Below are positions 49,808 through 63,097 of a stretch of 64,000 nt of DNA, piece after piece (position 1 is the first letter of the stretch; each line of letters starts with the position of its first letter). Made by a program: the position numbers and the translations under genes. The notes below the pieces were generated by a model that saw nothing but the letters and a program-made list of their open reading frames with translations, was not told where the DNA came from and did not search any database. Source of the stretch: Pelodera strongyloides (lineage: Eukaryota; Nematoda; Chromadorea; Rhabditida; Rhabditidae). The stretch covers positions 186,001-250,000 of the forward strand of contig JAANDG010000016.1 of NCBI GenBank assembly GCA_036852015.1, given 5' to 3'.

Positions 49808-51470
49808 CGTGGATAAATTGAACGACTGAAACATATGTTATTAACTCTTTCCTTAGTTCCAATTTCCAGTTTTATTAGGTATCATGTGTAAATGCGCACT
49901 TTAAAAACTTTATATCATAGCGGCGAATTAGTTTTCCTTTGCAAACAGCTTCGTAGAAGTTAGTAGAAACTAGAAACTAGAAACTTTCAAGCGGTGTGAC
50001 ACGTGTATTGTGAAAATTTTGCTCGACGACTGCATTCCAGGTCTCCCAGGCACGATATCCTCTATCAAATGTGATAAATGTTTTTTTTTGTGAAACACAA
50101 TTTAGGAGGATCCTCCTCTTTCTTTTCTCATTTCCCATGTCACCTGAACAAACTTGAGATCATTATTCATCCTTTTTTATATATATTCGAACACCTGTCT
50201 AGAGTCAGAGTGCTAAGCACCACATCCAATGGGCTTCTGGCACGCACCACCAACATTATTATAACATTTTTCCGTTTATGTTTTAGATTTTTTTGTCTGT
50301 TAATGCTTTAGTAACTTGGTGATTTTGTTACAGTTCAATTAAAAAACGAGTATGACTTCCGGTGCACCGTTTCTACGGATTCGGTTGATATAACCCGGTA
50401 CTCTTTATCTTTTCTTTTGCTTCAGGAACAACCCATGCTGCGCTTGTCGGGTAATGGTAACGCTATAGGGTAAGCAATTCTTACAAAAGGCATACTGCGG
50501 ACAGGTCCCTCATTCTATTCACTGATTATCTGACCTTGCGGGTTGTTAACGCCTTTTTTTCCATTAGAAGAATTCGTAGCGACCTGTTAGCTCCATGTAT
50601 TATATGCTAATTTGATCCATTCTGCGATCTAACCCCCTCCTTATAATACATATCTAATTACCGACACCAAAGGTTCAAATCCCCTCTCCCTCTCTCCCAG
50701 AGTTCTCCCAGTCATGTCTGTTTATGCAATCTCCTCAGTAGAAAGTGTCAGATCTGTCGGTTTGTGGCCAAACAGTGATCGCTCAAAAAGAGTCCATCTA
50801 TTTATCATTAGGGGAACACTGGATCAATCACCTTCTCATAGAGATAATCACTACTGAACACATCTACATTTGAAACCGAAAATCGATATATGCCCTAAAT
50901 TTAACGGTAGGTTTTCGAAAAACATGTCTGACAACTGCATTCTCATAGTTTGAATGCAAATCGGGAAGTCCGAGTCCACCCGTCCCGTGTGTCTCAAAAA
51001 CTGGCTGTTGCACAGCTTTAATATACCTGAAATTGGTCTGTGTAACAAGTGAAATAATAAACATAAAAAGAAGAAACAGTGCAGAAGAAGATAATTAGTT
51101 GAATATACAGAAGCTTCATTAGATTTAGTAAGTTTTAAAAAAAAATACAAAAAAAAAACAATTGAATAAGGCATCTGAATGTGTTACCAGTTGGACCAGT
51201 TGGCCTTACCCTATCTCTCCTTCTATTCTAATATCTCCCATTTATATTCTTCTTCGCGTGACGATTGAAAAATTTTAATTTGGTCTTTTCTCTTTTCGCT
51301 CCCTCCTTCTTCCAGTTGCCTAATTAATATTCACTCAAATTCCAGCTTTTTCTTTCTTTCTTTTTTTTTCTGTTCTATCTCATTCTGACTAGAGGGCGAG
51401 GCGCACTCTGACTCTAGATCCATAAAAAAAGAACCGAAACAACAAAAACTATTTTAATTTCTAATCTCGC

Positions 51471-51642
51471 TTAAAGCGAAATGCTAGCCCCTTTGGAAAA
51501 TTTGCATATGATAAGCAACATCCTATGTATCCTATGCTAATTTTGTACGATTGCCGTGGACGATCGTACAAAATTAGCATAGTATACATAGGATTTGCTT
51601 ATCATATGAAAAATTTTCCAAAGAGGCTAGCATTTCGCTTTA
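51471..51642. mobile_element. MITE, GCTAGC family, full copy
   Basis: Matches 11134-11304 end to end with a few substitutions and small indels; TTAA at both ends. Confidence 0.8.
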
Positions 51643-51733
51643 AGTTCCCTTCATCAACTTATGGTTAGTATATTTTTTGTTTGTCTTTTTAGGAAAACTA
51701 AATTTCCCGCATGATCGAGTTAGGGTCAAGATT

Positions 51734-51910
51734 TTAAAGCAGTATTGTAACTACTTTGGGAAATTTACATATGATATGATACGCATTTCCTATGTATAAT
51801 ATGCAAATTTGTGGTGCCCGTCCGAAGCTTCCGGCACCAAATTTGCAGAGGATACATGGGATATACGTATCATATGCAAATTTCTCAAAGTGGTTACAAT
51901 ACTGCGTTAA
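51734..51910. mobile_element. MITE, TTAAAGCAGTATTG family
   Basis: TTAAAGCAGTATTGTAACTA and GGTTACAATACTGCGTTAA, with long inverted arms (TATGATATGATACGCATTTC vs ATATACGTATCATATGC). It lies only 91 bases from the previous MITE. Confidence 0.75.
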
Positions 51911-52709
51911 AACAACCCTTTAAATTTACTTTCCATCATAAGCCAACTAGAACTAGCCCCTCCCTCCAAAGCTCATTTGCATATGTGTGTGTGTGTTGAA
52001 TATGAATATGGTGATCAATCGTGTAGTTGTGCTGTGTATAATGCATATAACTCGTCCCTCGTTTGACAAGTGGACTCAAAGTACTCGGGGAAAGAATTCC
52101 CGGAAAGGAGACCATATTATAAGGGGACAAATCAACACTTCGAGTCATCGAACATAATCATAGCACCATATGCAAATTGGCTTAGTTAGGAATAGGACTC
52201 TCTCTCTCTCTCTGTCTCTCTCTCTCTTTCTTTCTCTTTCTCTCTCTCTCTCTCTCTCTTTCTTTCTTCTTATATTTCTTTCTTTCTCTATCTCTAGCTG
52301 TCTCTATCCTATCTCTTTCTCTTTCTCTAACAGCGCGATTTATAACATGCTTTTCCAAGAACCTCCATAAGACTAGCTAGAAGAAACAGGAGTTGTTTCC
52401 AATAAGTAATTAGAAAGGCTAATTGTAAGTAGGAACAAGAACTATTTGAAAATGTGATCCATTGAACTTACTTTAATAACTGCAATCTTCCTTGGTTTTT
52501 CTTGGAAATATTTTCTACTGACAAGTGTGTTCCAAAAAAATTTTCGGAAAAGTTTAAGTGCACCTTCTTGTTGCCTACGATTCAGCATGTCCTAGCACTA
52601 AGAAACGCTCATAAATGTCATATTTTTGAATTTATTCGTCTTTGCTCTCTCATAAATTCAAGTGTTTATGACCCAGAATTCTCTCTCTCTCTCTCTCTCC
52701 TCTCTATAT

Positions 52710-52710
<1 letters not shown>

Positions 52711-52750
<40 letters not shown>
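52711..52750. repeat. Poly-T run of about 40
   Basis: An uninterrupted T tract flanked by CT-rich low complexity (52199-52330 and 52680-52710). Open frames across it are artefacts. Confidence 0.9.
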
Positions 52751-52751
<1 letters not shown>

Positions 52752-54259
52752 CTCTTGCTCTCTCAATCTATCTACCTCTCTTTCTCTGTTTTACTCTTCT
52801 TGCTCTGTCTAACCTTCCTTTTGTTCTATCACGAAGTGTGACTTGCTACATATATTGGCGTGACAGTACCCAAGGGAATATAATCCATAATTTAGGCCGG
52901 AAATGGTTTTTCCACCCTTTCAGCTTATCTTTCGCATCCTTCAGCCAACGAAGATTCTATGTCAACCATAAGCATAAATCATTATTTCTTAATTGTCAGA
53001 GTTTGTTTTACAAAGTCCCTGTTTCTAACTAGCCATCACAGGAAACCTTTGTAAAACGAAACGAAATATTCAATTCAAATTGCTAGGATTTTGAATGTAC
53101 TGCTTTACTAGTTTTACAAACCATTTTCACAGAGATTTTCCCGAATAGAATTAGAATTTGACGCTTTCATTCTTGACGGTATTTGTTATTCGATCAATCT
53201 TCAGTTTGAAAAATAAGTTTCCAAATCGAAACAAAACAAAACAAGAAACTCCCACTTTTGCACCTTCTTCGGCCTACCGCTTATCCTTGGGAGGTCTCCC
53301 CGGGGAGTTGCCAGTGACAGATTGTCTCACCGGGAGAACATTCCCCAGACACCCCTTCCCAGAATATTCCTGCAATCATTCTGAATCATCTCTTCCTCGA
53401 TAAGAAGAAGCAAGAATGACAACAAAAGGCAACAAAATTGGAAATCCTTGCTTGAAAAATGGCATAATATTAATAAGATATCCAATAAATTGTCCCTGGT
53501 TTATCATGCTATTTTTAACTTGATTTTTTCCGATTTTCTGACTCGATTTATACTGACTTATTATTTTTGTAGATACATACTTAATTTTTGGAAGGCAAAA
53601 AACTTGATTATAAGACATTGATTATTCTTTCTTTTTATTCACTATTTTTCTTGTGCATATTTATTTCGTCGGTTTCCTGTTCATTTCGGGTTTATTTTTT
53701 CACGTAGGTTTGGCTAGCTTGAGGCTCGAGCATCATAATGAAATTGCAAATTTCAAACTATACGTTTTAATCAATAAATAGTCACTTTCGTAAAATGTTA
53801 ACAAATACTGTAATTTACGGTGAAAAATTCCGCATTTTCACCATGTTGATTCGTATTTATTTATTATTTGTTAAATAGCACCACAGGGTGTGCGTTACAA
53901 GAAATGATGGAAAGAAAGTAGATATAACTCGTCGTGTTGTCGTTGATTAGCAAACAGGTGATTTGATGATACAACAATGGAAATCAAGCGTAATGTATAG
54001 GTAATGGTGTCAGGCATTTCAAGTTTTGCAAATATTTGCCACGATCGTATGATATAGATATAGTGGGCGATAATGTATTGTTACCTCAAAAAATGGGCCA
54101 CGAGATAAGAAATGAACGAGTGGGCTTAGGTAAAAATAAAGCTATTACAACAGATACTCGCCTTGTAAACTCGAGTTAATGAATCGCCTTGTACACTTGT
54201 CTTCTCTATTGCGGAAAAAATTGCTTCAAAATTTTCTCCACGTTTCTAACATTCTAACC

Positions 54260-54522
54260 TTAAAGGGATAGGTTCCCTGTATTTTCTAGCGTCCCTGTAT
54301 TTTCTAGCGTCTCCAGCCCGGCTACGCTATTTCCCACTTACCACGGCTGCGGTACTCCAATTGTTTTATAGATTCGAGGTAGTTTAGCTTTTTTTGAGCA
54401 AGCTCTCCTACTACGGGGAGCAAAGAAAATTTACTGCGATTTTCGCATTTTGACCGTCATAGGTCATACTATCAAAATAAATTATAAAAAAAGGTGTAAT
54501 TCGAGGTGAACCTATCCCTTTA
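54260..54522. mobile_element. TTAA element, GGGATAGG family
   Basis: TTAAAGGGATAGGTTC and GAACCTATCCCTTTAA at the ends. The interior is largely not palindromic and carries a direct duplication of CCCTGTATTTTCTAGCGT near the left end. Confidence 0.75.
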
Positions 54523-55926
54523 ATTAGGTCTAAAATCAATAATTTGAAAGTTTGCTTCTGTGCCGTTTGCGGGAGTTTTATTGCCGCGCACGTGCAAGTT
54601 TATGAATATGTTTGGTTTGAAAAGAGAAAATTCAGACAAAAAAGTAAGCCCGGGCGGGTGTGAATTGCCAATAGTACATTGCAGTAGTCTTCATACTTTC
54701 AGATTTACTAATTAGCTAAACTGTGTATCGCTGTGCTCAAAATACAAACGTATTGCTTATGTCATCACATCACATTACCTTTACATCACATTACCATGAA
54801 AAGCTGATTCCAGTGTTTTTATTTCCTTCGCACCAGCTCATGGGCAGCCTCCGAAAATACTTGCATACACAATCTATTTTACATCCAAACACAATCACAT
54901 ATGTTATGAACATGGTATATTGAATCACCCTTGAAACGCCCCGAACCGTAAAATTAGTTCATTAATTTCAATTAAATCAATGCATAATTGTATAACTGTG
55001 AATAAAAAAAAGGTTCTTACACTTGGATAAATTCTCACTCTATATTTATACACTCTTTCCTTTTCTGCTACTAATGCCTATTTCCGCCCCAATTTACATA
55101 AACACCTTCAACGAGTGCTTATTATTTATGATGCGCTCTTTCTCCTATATCTTGTTTCTGCCATAATTCTTAATAATAATTGGATATCAATCAACATTTA
55201 ACTTTTGACACTAACTTATCTGTTCAGGCTGAGATAGTGCAAAGACCACATATAATGGGCTTTACTTTTAGGGTGCGAGCGGCGTGGTTTTAGCTCTGCG
55301 TCAGCGGTCAAACAACACAAGATTTAATTCGGCGTGCTACTTTTACGCCGCTTGCACACCCGACGCTTGTACGCCAACTTTCACGACTTTTCACTAATGA
55401 CATATTCTAATTTCACTGCTCCATTTGGGGCATGATTCCAAGGAAGCCTGGTTTCATACCCATATATCAGATTGAGGGGTGTAAATTCCTCGAGTGCTTC
55501 TCCTCACTTAACTCTTCCAATGCAAATGAGGTGTGCGTGATTTAGTTGTCAGCTCCGATATATGACATGTCTTAAAAGGGAGACAGAGAGAGAGATATGG
55601 ATAGAGAAAGAAAGATGCAGAGAGAAAGGGAGAGAAAGAGAGAGAAAGAGCGAGAGAGAGAGAGAGAGAGAAACAACTATACCCCTGTTTGGGGCCTCTA
55701 AAGCTCACTTATGCGCATAAATTTTTGGCTCATTGCACTTGTCAGCGAGCCGCCAATAAGCCGTGTTGGTCCTTTGCCCTTTCGTATTTCAAATGTTAAG
55801 GAAATAATGAATTGACATACAATTTTCAATTTGTCGGTATGAATATTTCTTTTTTTTCTGGCTCAATGTGTTTTGTTTGCCCCCCCCCCCTCTTTTTTTT
55901 CTTACAATTTTACCGTGTAACAATTC

Positions 55927-56126
55927 TTAAAAGCGAAATACCGGGCGGTTCGTGAACCACATCCAATACACCCAGCATTCTTATGCAGATTATGCAAATG
56001 AACATAAATTAGAATAAAAAATCGAGGTAAATTCGACTAAATTAGCATAAACACTTTTCAGTTGTCCACGATTTTGTCACGAAGAATTCAGTTGTCCACG
56101 ATGCGTTTCATAAACCGGCCGGTATA
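55927..56126. mobile_element. MITE, CCGGCCGG family, rearranged
   Basis: The left end is intact (TTAAAAGCGAAATACCGGGC). The right end stops at CCGGCCGGTATACATAATT without the TTAA. The segment CAGTTGTCCACGAT is duplicated. Confidence 0.65.
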
Positions 56127-56447
56127 CATAATTAATACTATATAATGGGTTTTGGTACAAAAACCAGGCGCGAGAAAGAATCTTTGTTCTTCGATACCTC
56201 AACTTCTTTGTTTCATTCTCTATCCCCACTACTGACACTACATATAATTTGAGTTTCAACTTTTAGAGTTGAAGTAAACGTCTCTATAATTTTTACGCCG
56301 CACTAAAAGTGCACCTGCTCCATGTCTAATCAAAAAAGCTCACGAATAATAAATAATAAATATCTCTGGTTCATATTACAAACTTTCCGATTTATCTTTC
56401 CTTGTATAATAAATCTTTCATTTCATTGACATTCTGCAGAATAAGTA

Positions 56448-57907
56448 TCTTATTATATAAAGTTGGGAGCTTTGTTTGTTTGTGCGTTTGTTTGAGTGTA
56501 CGTTTGGATGATGTGCGTTACGCTCAGGTTGTAGGATTGGTTCAGTAGTTCACGTTCCCGTGCACTGAGCCATCTCACTTCCCGAGCGCCCCTCTCACAA
56601 ACGTCCAAAAAAGGCTGCATATGTGGAATATGTGTGGTGTATCGTTCGGGCGTTTCTGCGGCACAAAGGGTTCAAAGAACACTCACGGCATAAAACTCAA
56701 AGAACGACCAATTTTGAAAACTTGAAATCACGCTTTTTCGTCTAATGCTTTATTTACTCTTATTTTACAAAAATTTTCCATATTGCCTTTCAACGTGAGA
56801 TTATCCTCACCTTGAGCAACCTACGAGAATCCAGCCCTGAGCTACGCACTCGCAGACTGCATATACTCACTGCATATACTCACCAACGCCATTGCGGATG
56901 GCTCACACGAATGCCACACAAAATGTTGCATTATACTCCAAGGAAGCGGAGTATCGGCCGAGCGATAATGTTCAAGGAACATCCACTTGCTGTGCAACGC
57001 CATTGTGGAGTGCTCACATGAGCACCACACAAAAGTTTGCATGTACACCAAAGGCGCGGAGTACATGCCGAGCGATAGAGTTCAAAGAACACCCACTGCA
57101 GGGCACCTCCACTGCGGAACGCCCAGTGAACGCTACAAAGGCTGCCATATACAGAATGCTTGCGGGGTATCGTTCGAGCGATTGTGCGGCAAGTAGGCCG
57201 AGATCCCTGTTCCATGCAATTCAAGAAGCATATTCGCAATTATAATAATCCCTGTCAATGGCATCGATGTGTGCTCGAACTTGATGTTCCCCGTGGCGCC
57301 GGTCCTTATTTAGGAGGAATATAGTCAACAGAAACTATGTTATATCCCCGTGTTTGATATTGGTGTAGGTTTCAAAAGGAAAATAAAAGTGAAACCATTT
57401 CCTTCAGACAAATGTTTGCTTCTAACTTATATAGTCCAGCGAAACATTGCGACGTATCATCCAGGCACATTCCTTTTTTTAGGATTTGAAATTTTTTCGA
57501 TATTGTAGAGTTCAGCAAGTTGCAGACAATTTAGGAGGAATATAGTCAACAGAAACTAAGTTCTAACCCGTGTTCAATATTGGTATGGGTTTCAAAAAGA
57601 AAAAGAAAGACTGGAGACTCTTTGGATAGAAATGTTTCCTCCTAACTTATATAGCCCAGAGAAACATTGCGGCGTATCAGCCACGCGATATTAAGCTGCT
57701 TTTAGGCTTTGGCAATTTTTTCGATGTCCTAGAGTAGAGCAAGTTGCAGACAATTTAGGAGAAATATAGTCAACAGAAACTAAGTTCTTTCCCCAGGAAA
57801 CTATTCTTGCGAGAAAGAGTTGCCTCTACTTATAGATATAGCCCAGTGAAACATAGCGACCATCAGCGAATATTGGAAAGACGCCTCAGGCGGCGGTAGC
57901 CGACTGG
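56448..57907 (+). mobile_element. 1.46-kb non-autonomous Helitron
   Basis: Same 5' ~200 bases and same 3' ~120 bases (hairpin GCCTCAGGCGGCGG, CTGG before T) as 19896-21576. The middle differs. Here 56810-57120 carries a ~115-base tandem repeat (TCGGCCGAGCGATAATGTTC, ACGCCATTGTGGAGTGCTCA), and 57300-57790 the ~200-base unit seen in the other copy. No ORF of a transposase. Confidence 0.75.
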
Positions 57908-58840
57908 TTCTATATATAATTATATTCTGTTCATAAACTTGTTATTCAGTAGTTTTTCTCCGTGTTATGTACTCAAATTTCTTCTCTGCACTTCAACAGA
58001 GATTTCTAGTGCATAAAAATAACTCTGTATGAGTATGAGTAGCAAATGCATGGCATTTATTAAAATTGTTAATTTTGCCCACTAATCATATTATATATAT
58101 CATATATTGTAAATTTCGCAATTTCTTGTAGTTTATTGCACCATCTTTGTCTTTGTTTTATAATAGAAAAAAAAAATTTGTATTTAAATTTCAACTTCCT
58201 TTCATAAGATTCACAATGTGAAGTCGTCCGAAATAACTTGTGTATTGGAAAATTTTCCACGTTGTGTATATTTTTTTTTCAATTTGCTAGACCTTTTTTA
58301 TTATTTAGTGATGTTTGCTTCACTGTAACTTTCCAATTCCAATGTAATGGTTTATGGATCAATGCCGTGTAATGCAGTTTCCATACTATTTAGCAAATAA
58401 TTGTTAACTTTTTTCTGTACTGAACTTTGCATTTTAAATAACCATAGGTTGGTCAAGAGGCCTATTGTCCTTCCGCCCCGTGGACTCAAAAACAAAATTA
58501 AAAATTATCGCTCAAGTTTTTTGACCTGCTTATGGTTAGTAGTTAGGACCTTTACTTAAGCACGTAAACAAAATAATTCTTCAGTCTTCAATTAGCAGCT
58601 AGTTAACCTTTACCTATTACGTTACATTACCAAAGAAAAAAATATGATTACTTTGGTTGTTTTAATTGTGTTTCTAAAGTAATTTTTAATAGCGTGGCGT
58701 TTCATTTTTCATTTATGTGGATACTCGTATGAGTACTATTTATATGTCAACACTGTGCAAATTAATGAATATCGATTTTATGCATCCGTTGTGTGGAAAT
58801 CATACAAATAGACCGTATTTGACATCTGTTATTGATTTGC

Positions 58841-58878
58841 AGGTTCTAGTTACCGTATGTGTTCTCGGAGGTGATGGG
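58841..58878 (+). promoter_or_regulatory. 5' leader with acceptor and two upstream ATGs
   Basis: TTGATTTGCAG ends at 58842, a good spliced-leader or intron acceptor. The 36-base leader has ATGs at 58857 (five sense codons) and 58874 (14 sense codons), both out of frame with the signal-peptide ATG at 58879. Confidence 0.4.
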
Positions 58879-61198
58879 ATGCGGCCTGTTCTATTCTCTT
58901 TTCTATTATGTCTCCTAGTTACCGTACACTTAGTACGGGCGCAATATCATTCGAAAGGAAGCAGAGGTCGTTCTTTTTTATTTGATGTGAATAAAAAAAA
59001 TGAAAAGCAAGTAATTAAAATGTAACAAATCGGCCTTTCTATCACTTCTATGCATGCTCTGTTTTATTAACATGCATAAATATGATAATGATTTAGAAGG
59101 CGCTGTAACTCCACAAACTAACGGTAATTTTTGGAAACTCTTTACGGGGCTCTTTTTTTATAATATTTTATTATCGCATGCCTCAAAATAAGCAAAATGT
59201 TCGGGATCTGCAATAAATGATTCACGTTTGAGATTAGCCCAGATACTCGTGAAAAGGGAGATTTCAAGGAAAAAAACTTTTTACCGAAAATTGTGCGCCA
59301 CAAGAGCGCCATTCGTGAGCCAACAGTTCTTTCACACTTCTCTGGCGCTTTTCTGTGCGCAGCAATCTCGGGAGTTTGCACGTTGCTAATGGGAAGCGTC
59401 CAGAACGCTAGGAATCCCATCCTCACAAGTATCTGGGTTATTTTTATACTGATTTTCCTCACTTTACAAGGTTTATTTTATCTAACCTATGCACACAACA
59501 TATGTATTGCTGGTAGTGCAATAATTACGAAATAATAAAGCTGCTGAATCTTACAAATGAAATGAAATGTAAAAATTGCAGCAAAACGACGGTGTTATCA
59601 ATGTAATATGCCGAATCAGTGTGCTTCCGGATCTTGTTATGGAGACGTGTGCGTCAAGTCTCTTGGTAGGCTGCATTTCTTACTTTATTTTTTGTTTAAA
59701 GCGATATAACGATCGGTTTTTGAAATGCACGTCGGACAACTTATTTTTTCTCTAAAGCGATATAACGGCCGGTTTTGGAAACGTATGTCGGAGAACTGCA
59801 TTCCCACATGCCATGCTGTGGGGAAATAAAAAAAATAAAAAAATAAAAATAAAAAAATAGCGCAGTAATTTGCATACAATACTTGGGCCAAGTTGGGAAT
59901 ACAGTGCACAGCATACGTTTCAGCGACTGTTATACCGCTTTAATAACCGGGATTGTCTGTTTGACCACTTGATTTAATGATTCCTTCACACCACTTACAA
60001 CAACACTTTAAATTTGGAAATGTATACAGTGAGACCACCTAATTGGCCATAACCAATAAGCCCTCACACATGTGGCCCTAATTAGTAAACTCTTATCTTG
60101 ACCCTTTAACAATTTACCCTAATCGATAACATCCTCCCACTTTTTATTCACACTAATCATTAAACCGCACCCTTCCACTAACAACCAATCACAATTCAAC
60201 CGATTACTGTATTTCAGTGCTTTCAGCGAGCGGACGTTACGTGAGTAAAGGATGCGAGAATAATACTGAGTCAGTTTACCTTTTATTATATTTATAAAAT
60301 GTAAGTATCTCACTGCACATTTCTCGTGAAGTATCATTTTGTCAGTTGTGCATTTTGCAAACCATATGTTTTCGTTTCATAAGGACGGAATTACTACTAA
60401 TTCGTAACTTGGATATTATAAGCGAAACCGTTTTCTTTCTCAAATTTCACATGTGATTTTTCAGAACGTATCGATCGAAATCAGCCCAATCTTCCGTGTG
60501 GGACCCAAAAAAGGACACTTCGTACTGTAGGACTGAATTAGTATTTGGTGTCGAGAGTGTGATATGCTATTGCAGGTAATGTTTCTAATACTAATTATTA
60601 AAAGCCTTCATAAGGGTGTCTGATGATGATAATTATAAATGCCTAATACATATTAATTAGTGATTGAATATGGGATGTATTATTTTTTGTAGAAGTAATT
60701 CATTTTAGTGCGCTTTTGTCTTCTTTTTAGTGAATAATAAGGTCAGACAAGTTACTCTGTAAGTTTTTACTATATTTACTCTAGGCACTAACTTAAAAGA
60801 TCAGGCGCACGAAAAAAGAGTGCGCAAGTATCTTGTCCGTTATCTATGAAAATTTCTTTTCAGTGATGGTGATTTCTGCAACCCTTCTTCTAAAACTCAT
60901 TTTATATTCCCCTTCATTGTATTACCGTTACTACTACGAATACTGTAGGAACGTTTTTAGGTGAACAATTTTTATTTATCTCTTCACATTTTAACGTAAG
61001 CATAGTTATTACCACATTTCCCCATATGTTTGTCTAAAATGATGGAACAGATTTTGGATTGACTGAGCCAAGCTTCACTTTATATTTCATTTGTAGCTTC
61101 TACATATATCTGTCAGCTATACACTAATATACTATATTTCTCACTCTTTCAGGACACGACATATGAATTTTTTCAATTGTGCGGGATGCTCTACATGA
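58879..61198 (+). CDS. Secreted Cys-rich Ly6/activin-receptor-like protein (5 exons, 126 aa)
   Basis: Exons: 58879-58966, 59582-59665, 60218-60269, 60465-60575, 61153-61198. GT-AG sites and phases (1,1,2,2) agree throughout, ending TGA. Residues 1-21 (MRPVLFSFLLCLLVTVHLVR-A) are a signal peptide. The mature part has 11 cysteines: CYQC at 34-37, C43, C48, C53, then YVSKGC (C70), C96, CYC at 109-111 and C121/C124. CxxC near the start, an SKGC turn and a late CxC fit the three-finger Ly6/activin type I-II receptor-like extracellular domains common in nematodes. There is no kinase and no C-terminal membrane anchor, so it is probably secreted. N72 is an NNT glycosylation sequon. Two short upstream ATGs (58857, 58874) precede the start in another frame. 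Function unknown. Confidence 0.72.
59696..59942. mobile_element. MITE with duplicated left end, in intron 2 of the Ly6-like gene
   Basis: TTAAAGCGATATAACGATCG starts it, and a second left end AAAGCGATATAACGGCCGG occurs at 59754. The right end is CGACTGTTATACCGCTTTAA. A partial copy appears to have been inserted into or duplicated within another. Confidence 0.65.
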
Positions 61199-61797
61199 CC
61201 ATGAAATCTTAATTTTGCTGAACTTTATTTATTTTATTTCGCATATGCCGATATGTTGACCAGAACAGTAAACAAAAGATGTACAACTGCATTTGAAATT
61301 TACTCAAGGAAAATATTAGAACATAAGTACACGTTCAGATCCTGACAAAAAATTTTGTACTTTTCATTCATTTTCGCGTCTTTCTTTAAATTGTATGCAT
61401 GCAGACGTCAAAACTACATGTTTTATAAGTAGCCCCTTTGAAGTCTGAGTATATGTAGTTTCCTGGTGAACGCCTGAACTTTTCTATTTATGTAGTACGA
61501 TGCATTTATACATATTTAACCTTGGCCCTTGGCCATAACAGTACTCCTAATTATTAACTGTATCGTGAAAGTTATTTTGGTCGAAATATCTATTACTACT
61601 AGAAAAATATGTTTCCTAATTCGGTGATTTCTCTTGTTATTTTATTTTGAATGTTAGTTGCGTCAGAAATTAATAAAAAAAAGTTCTTTGAGTCTCTGGT
61701 TAACTTGGATATTATTGAAGTGTATATAACAGTTTGTAAAAAGGAACATTTATTTACATACATATCCCGCAAACACTTTACAATAAATTATTAATTA

Positions 61798-62378
61798 CTA
61801 GGTACCACGAAGCCACGAAGCTTCTACCACGAAGCTGTCAATCGGGCGAAATATTCGTTTTGAGTTTCCGTTTTTACAATTTGCGCCATTTTCTTCTTGT
61901 GTTCGGAGTGCACCTAAAACATGTCATAAAGAAAAATATGATATCAGTTAAAGTAATGAAGAATCTTTTCTGATAAGTGAACACAGATGAAGTGCCGAAG
62001 CTGCACGACCTACAATGCGGCTTGCCACTTTTTCTTGGCGCTTGCACAACAACTTTCACGTTTATGACAGCGGCGAAGTCTTACTATAAAGGGAATTTAC
62101 CATACCCAAATTGGCACCATACCCACACCATATAACATAACATACAGCCTGTGGTCTAATCACATGATTATCAACAGCCCTTCCTAATCTTTTACGAATT
62201 TTTGAGGGGGCGGGACTTAGGCAACTCAAAAATACAGTAATGCGGTACGCACCCTTCGCCGCAGAATACTGTATCTGAGTGGTAACATTGCGGCGATTCT
62301 CCTCAGAAGGCACAATCGAAGTCTTCGGTGTTTGAGTGAGAGAATAAAGAGACAACACCCACAACAAAGGTTCCACAA
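61798..62378 (-). CDS. Weak two-exon model, unknown protein, 5' end missing
   Basis: Exon 62378-62253 follows TATTTTCAG and ends AAGG|GTGCGT. It reads VEPLLWVLSLYSLTQTPKTS and onward to IQYSAAKG, with a hydrophobic start. Exon 61913-61798 follows TTTTAG in matching phase (GALRTQEENG to SFVVEASWLRGT, stop). In another frame the second exon is also open (VHSEHKKKMAQIVKTE to TAG), so the frame is uncertain. AATAAA on the minus strand near 61754-61749 would serve as polyadenylation signal. No start exon found. Confidence 0.25.
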
Positions 62379-63097
62379 CTGAAAATAAAGGTCTATTACA
62401 GGGTAACAGGCTGATGAAGCTTCAGCTTCTTCTTCGTGGCCCTTATTTTTCACCAACAATGTCATAGTTGCACAACAGTGTTCTAATTATCCACACAATT
62501 GTGTCAACAAAAACTTCAAGGAATACGATCTTGATGACTTTGGTGCTCAAGTTGCCCAAATTTCGTTTTGAAAATTTTTGATGTGTGGATGCCAAAACAA
62601 ATAAACCATATTGCTCTAGATATTTCAGAGTATCATGATTTCATTCATAATTATCGTTCCAGAAGTTAGAGATCAATGATTTCAGAAGTTCGGGAACAAA
62701 CCAATACCAGTAACAAATCGCAAAAAAAATGCGTTCTAGGCGACCGTCACAAGCATTATTTGATTTGAGCTCCATCTATCAAAGTCTAAATTCCCAAAAA
62801 TTAGGAGAAAAGCTTACATTATGCACAAAGAATATTGAGAGGCCATACTCGAAATCGTTAACTTCTCCTTTGATAATAATAAAGAATATAACACCGATTC
62901 CAGCTTGTCGGAAAGCAAAAGCAACGAATGAAATTGGTATCAAAAGACGGCATGTGTCATAGGTTTCCGAAAGCTGAATATATATTTATTATCCAGTGCA
63001 CAAGAATAGTCTTTAGAATACTAGACTAGGTTACTAGAAGTCTCCCATGGTCGCACGGCGACAGCTCTAGCCCGCCACGGTAGAAGTGTTGAAAACA

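Larger units (their letters stand above)
43513..58840. other. 15-kb gene desert of repeats
   Basis: No confident gene. Contents: satellite 44290-45890, MITEs, Helitrons and low-complexity tracts listed separately. Frames with some protein-like character but no splice support are 46667-46939 (+), an open GT-ended stretch near 55270-55380 (+), and 53315-53400 (-) ending in a GTGAGA donor. 48500-49050 is extremely AT-rich. Confidence 0.4.

Noticed and set aside
52170..53032. Leu/Ser-rich ORFs
   Set aside because: CT-repeat and poly-T artefacts.
53315..53400. Minus-strand open stretch with a GTGAGA donor
   Set aside because: A poor acceptor and no partner exon in either direction.
56812..57245. 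Several ORFs around 57 kb
   Set aside because: They arise from the tandem repeat inside the Helitron.
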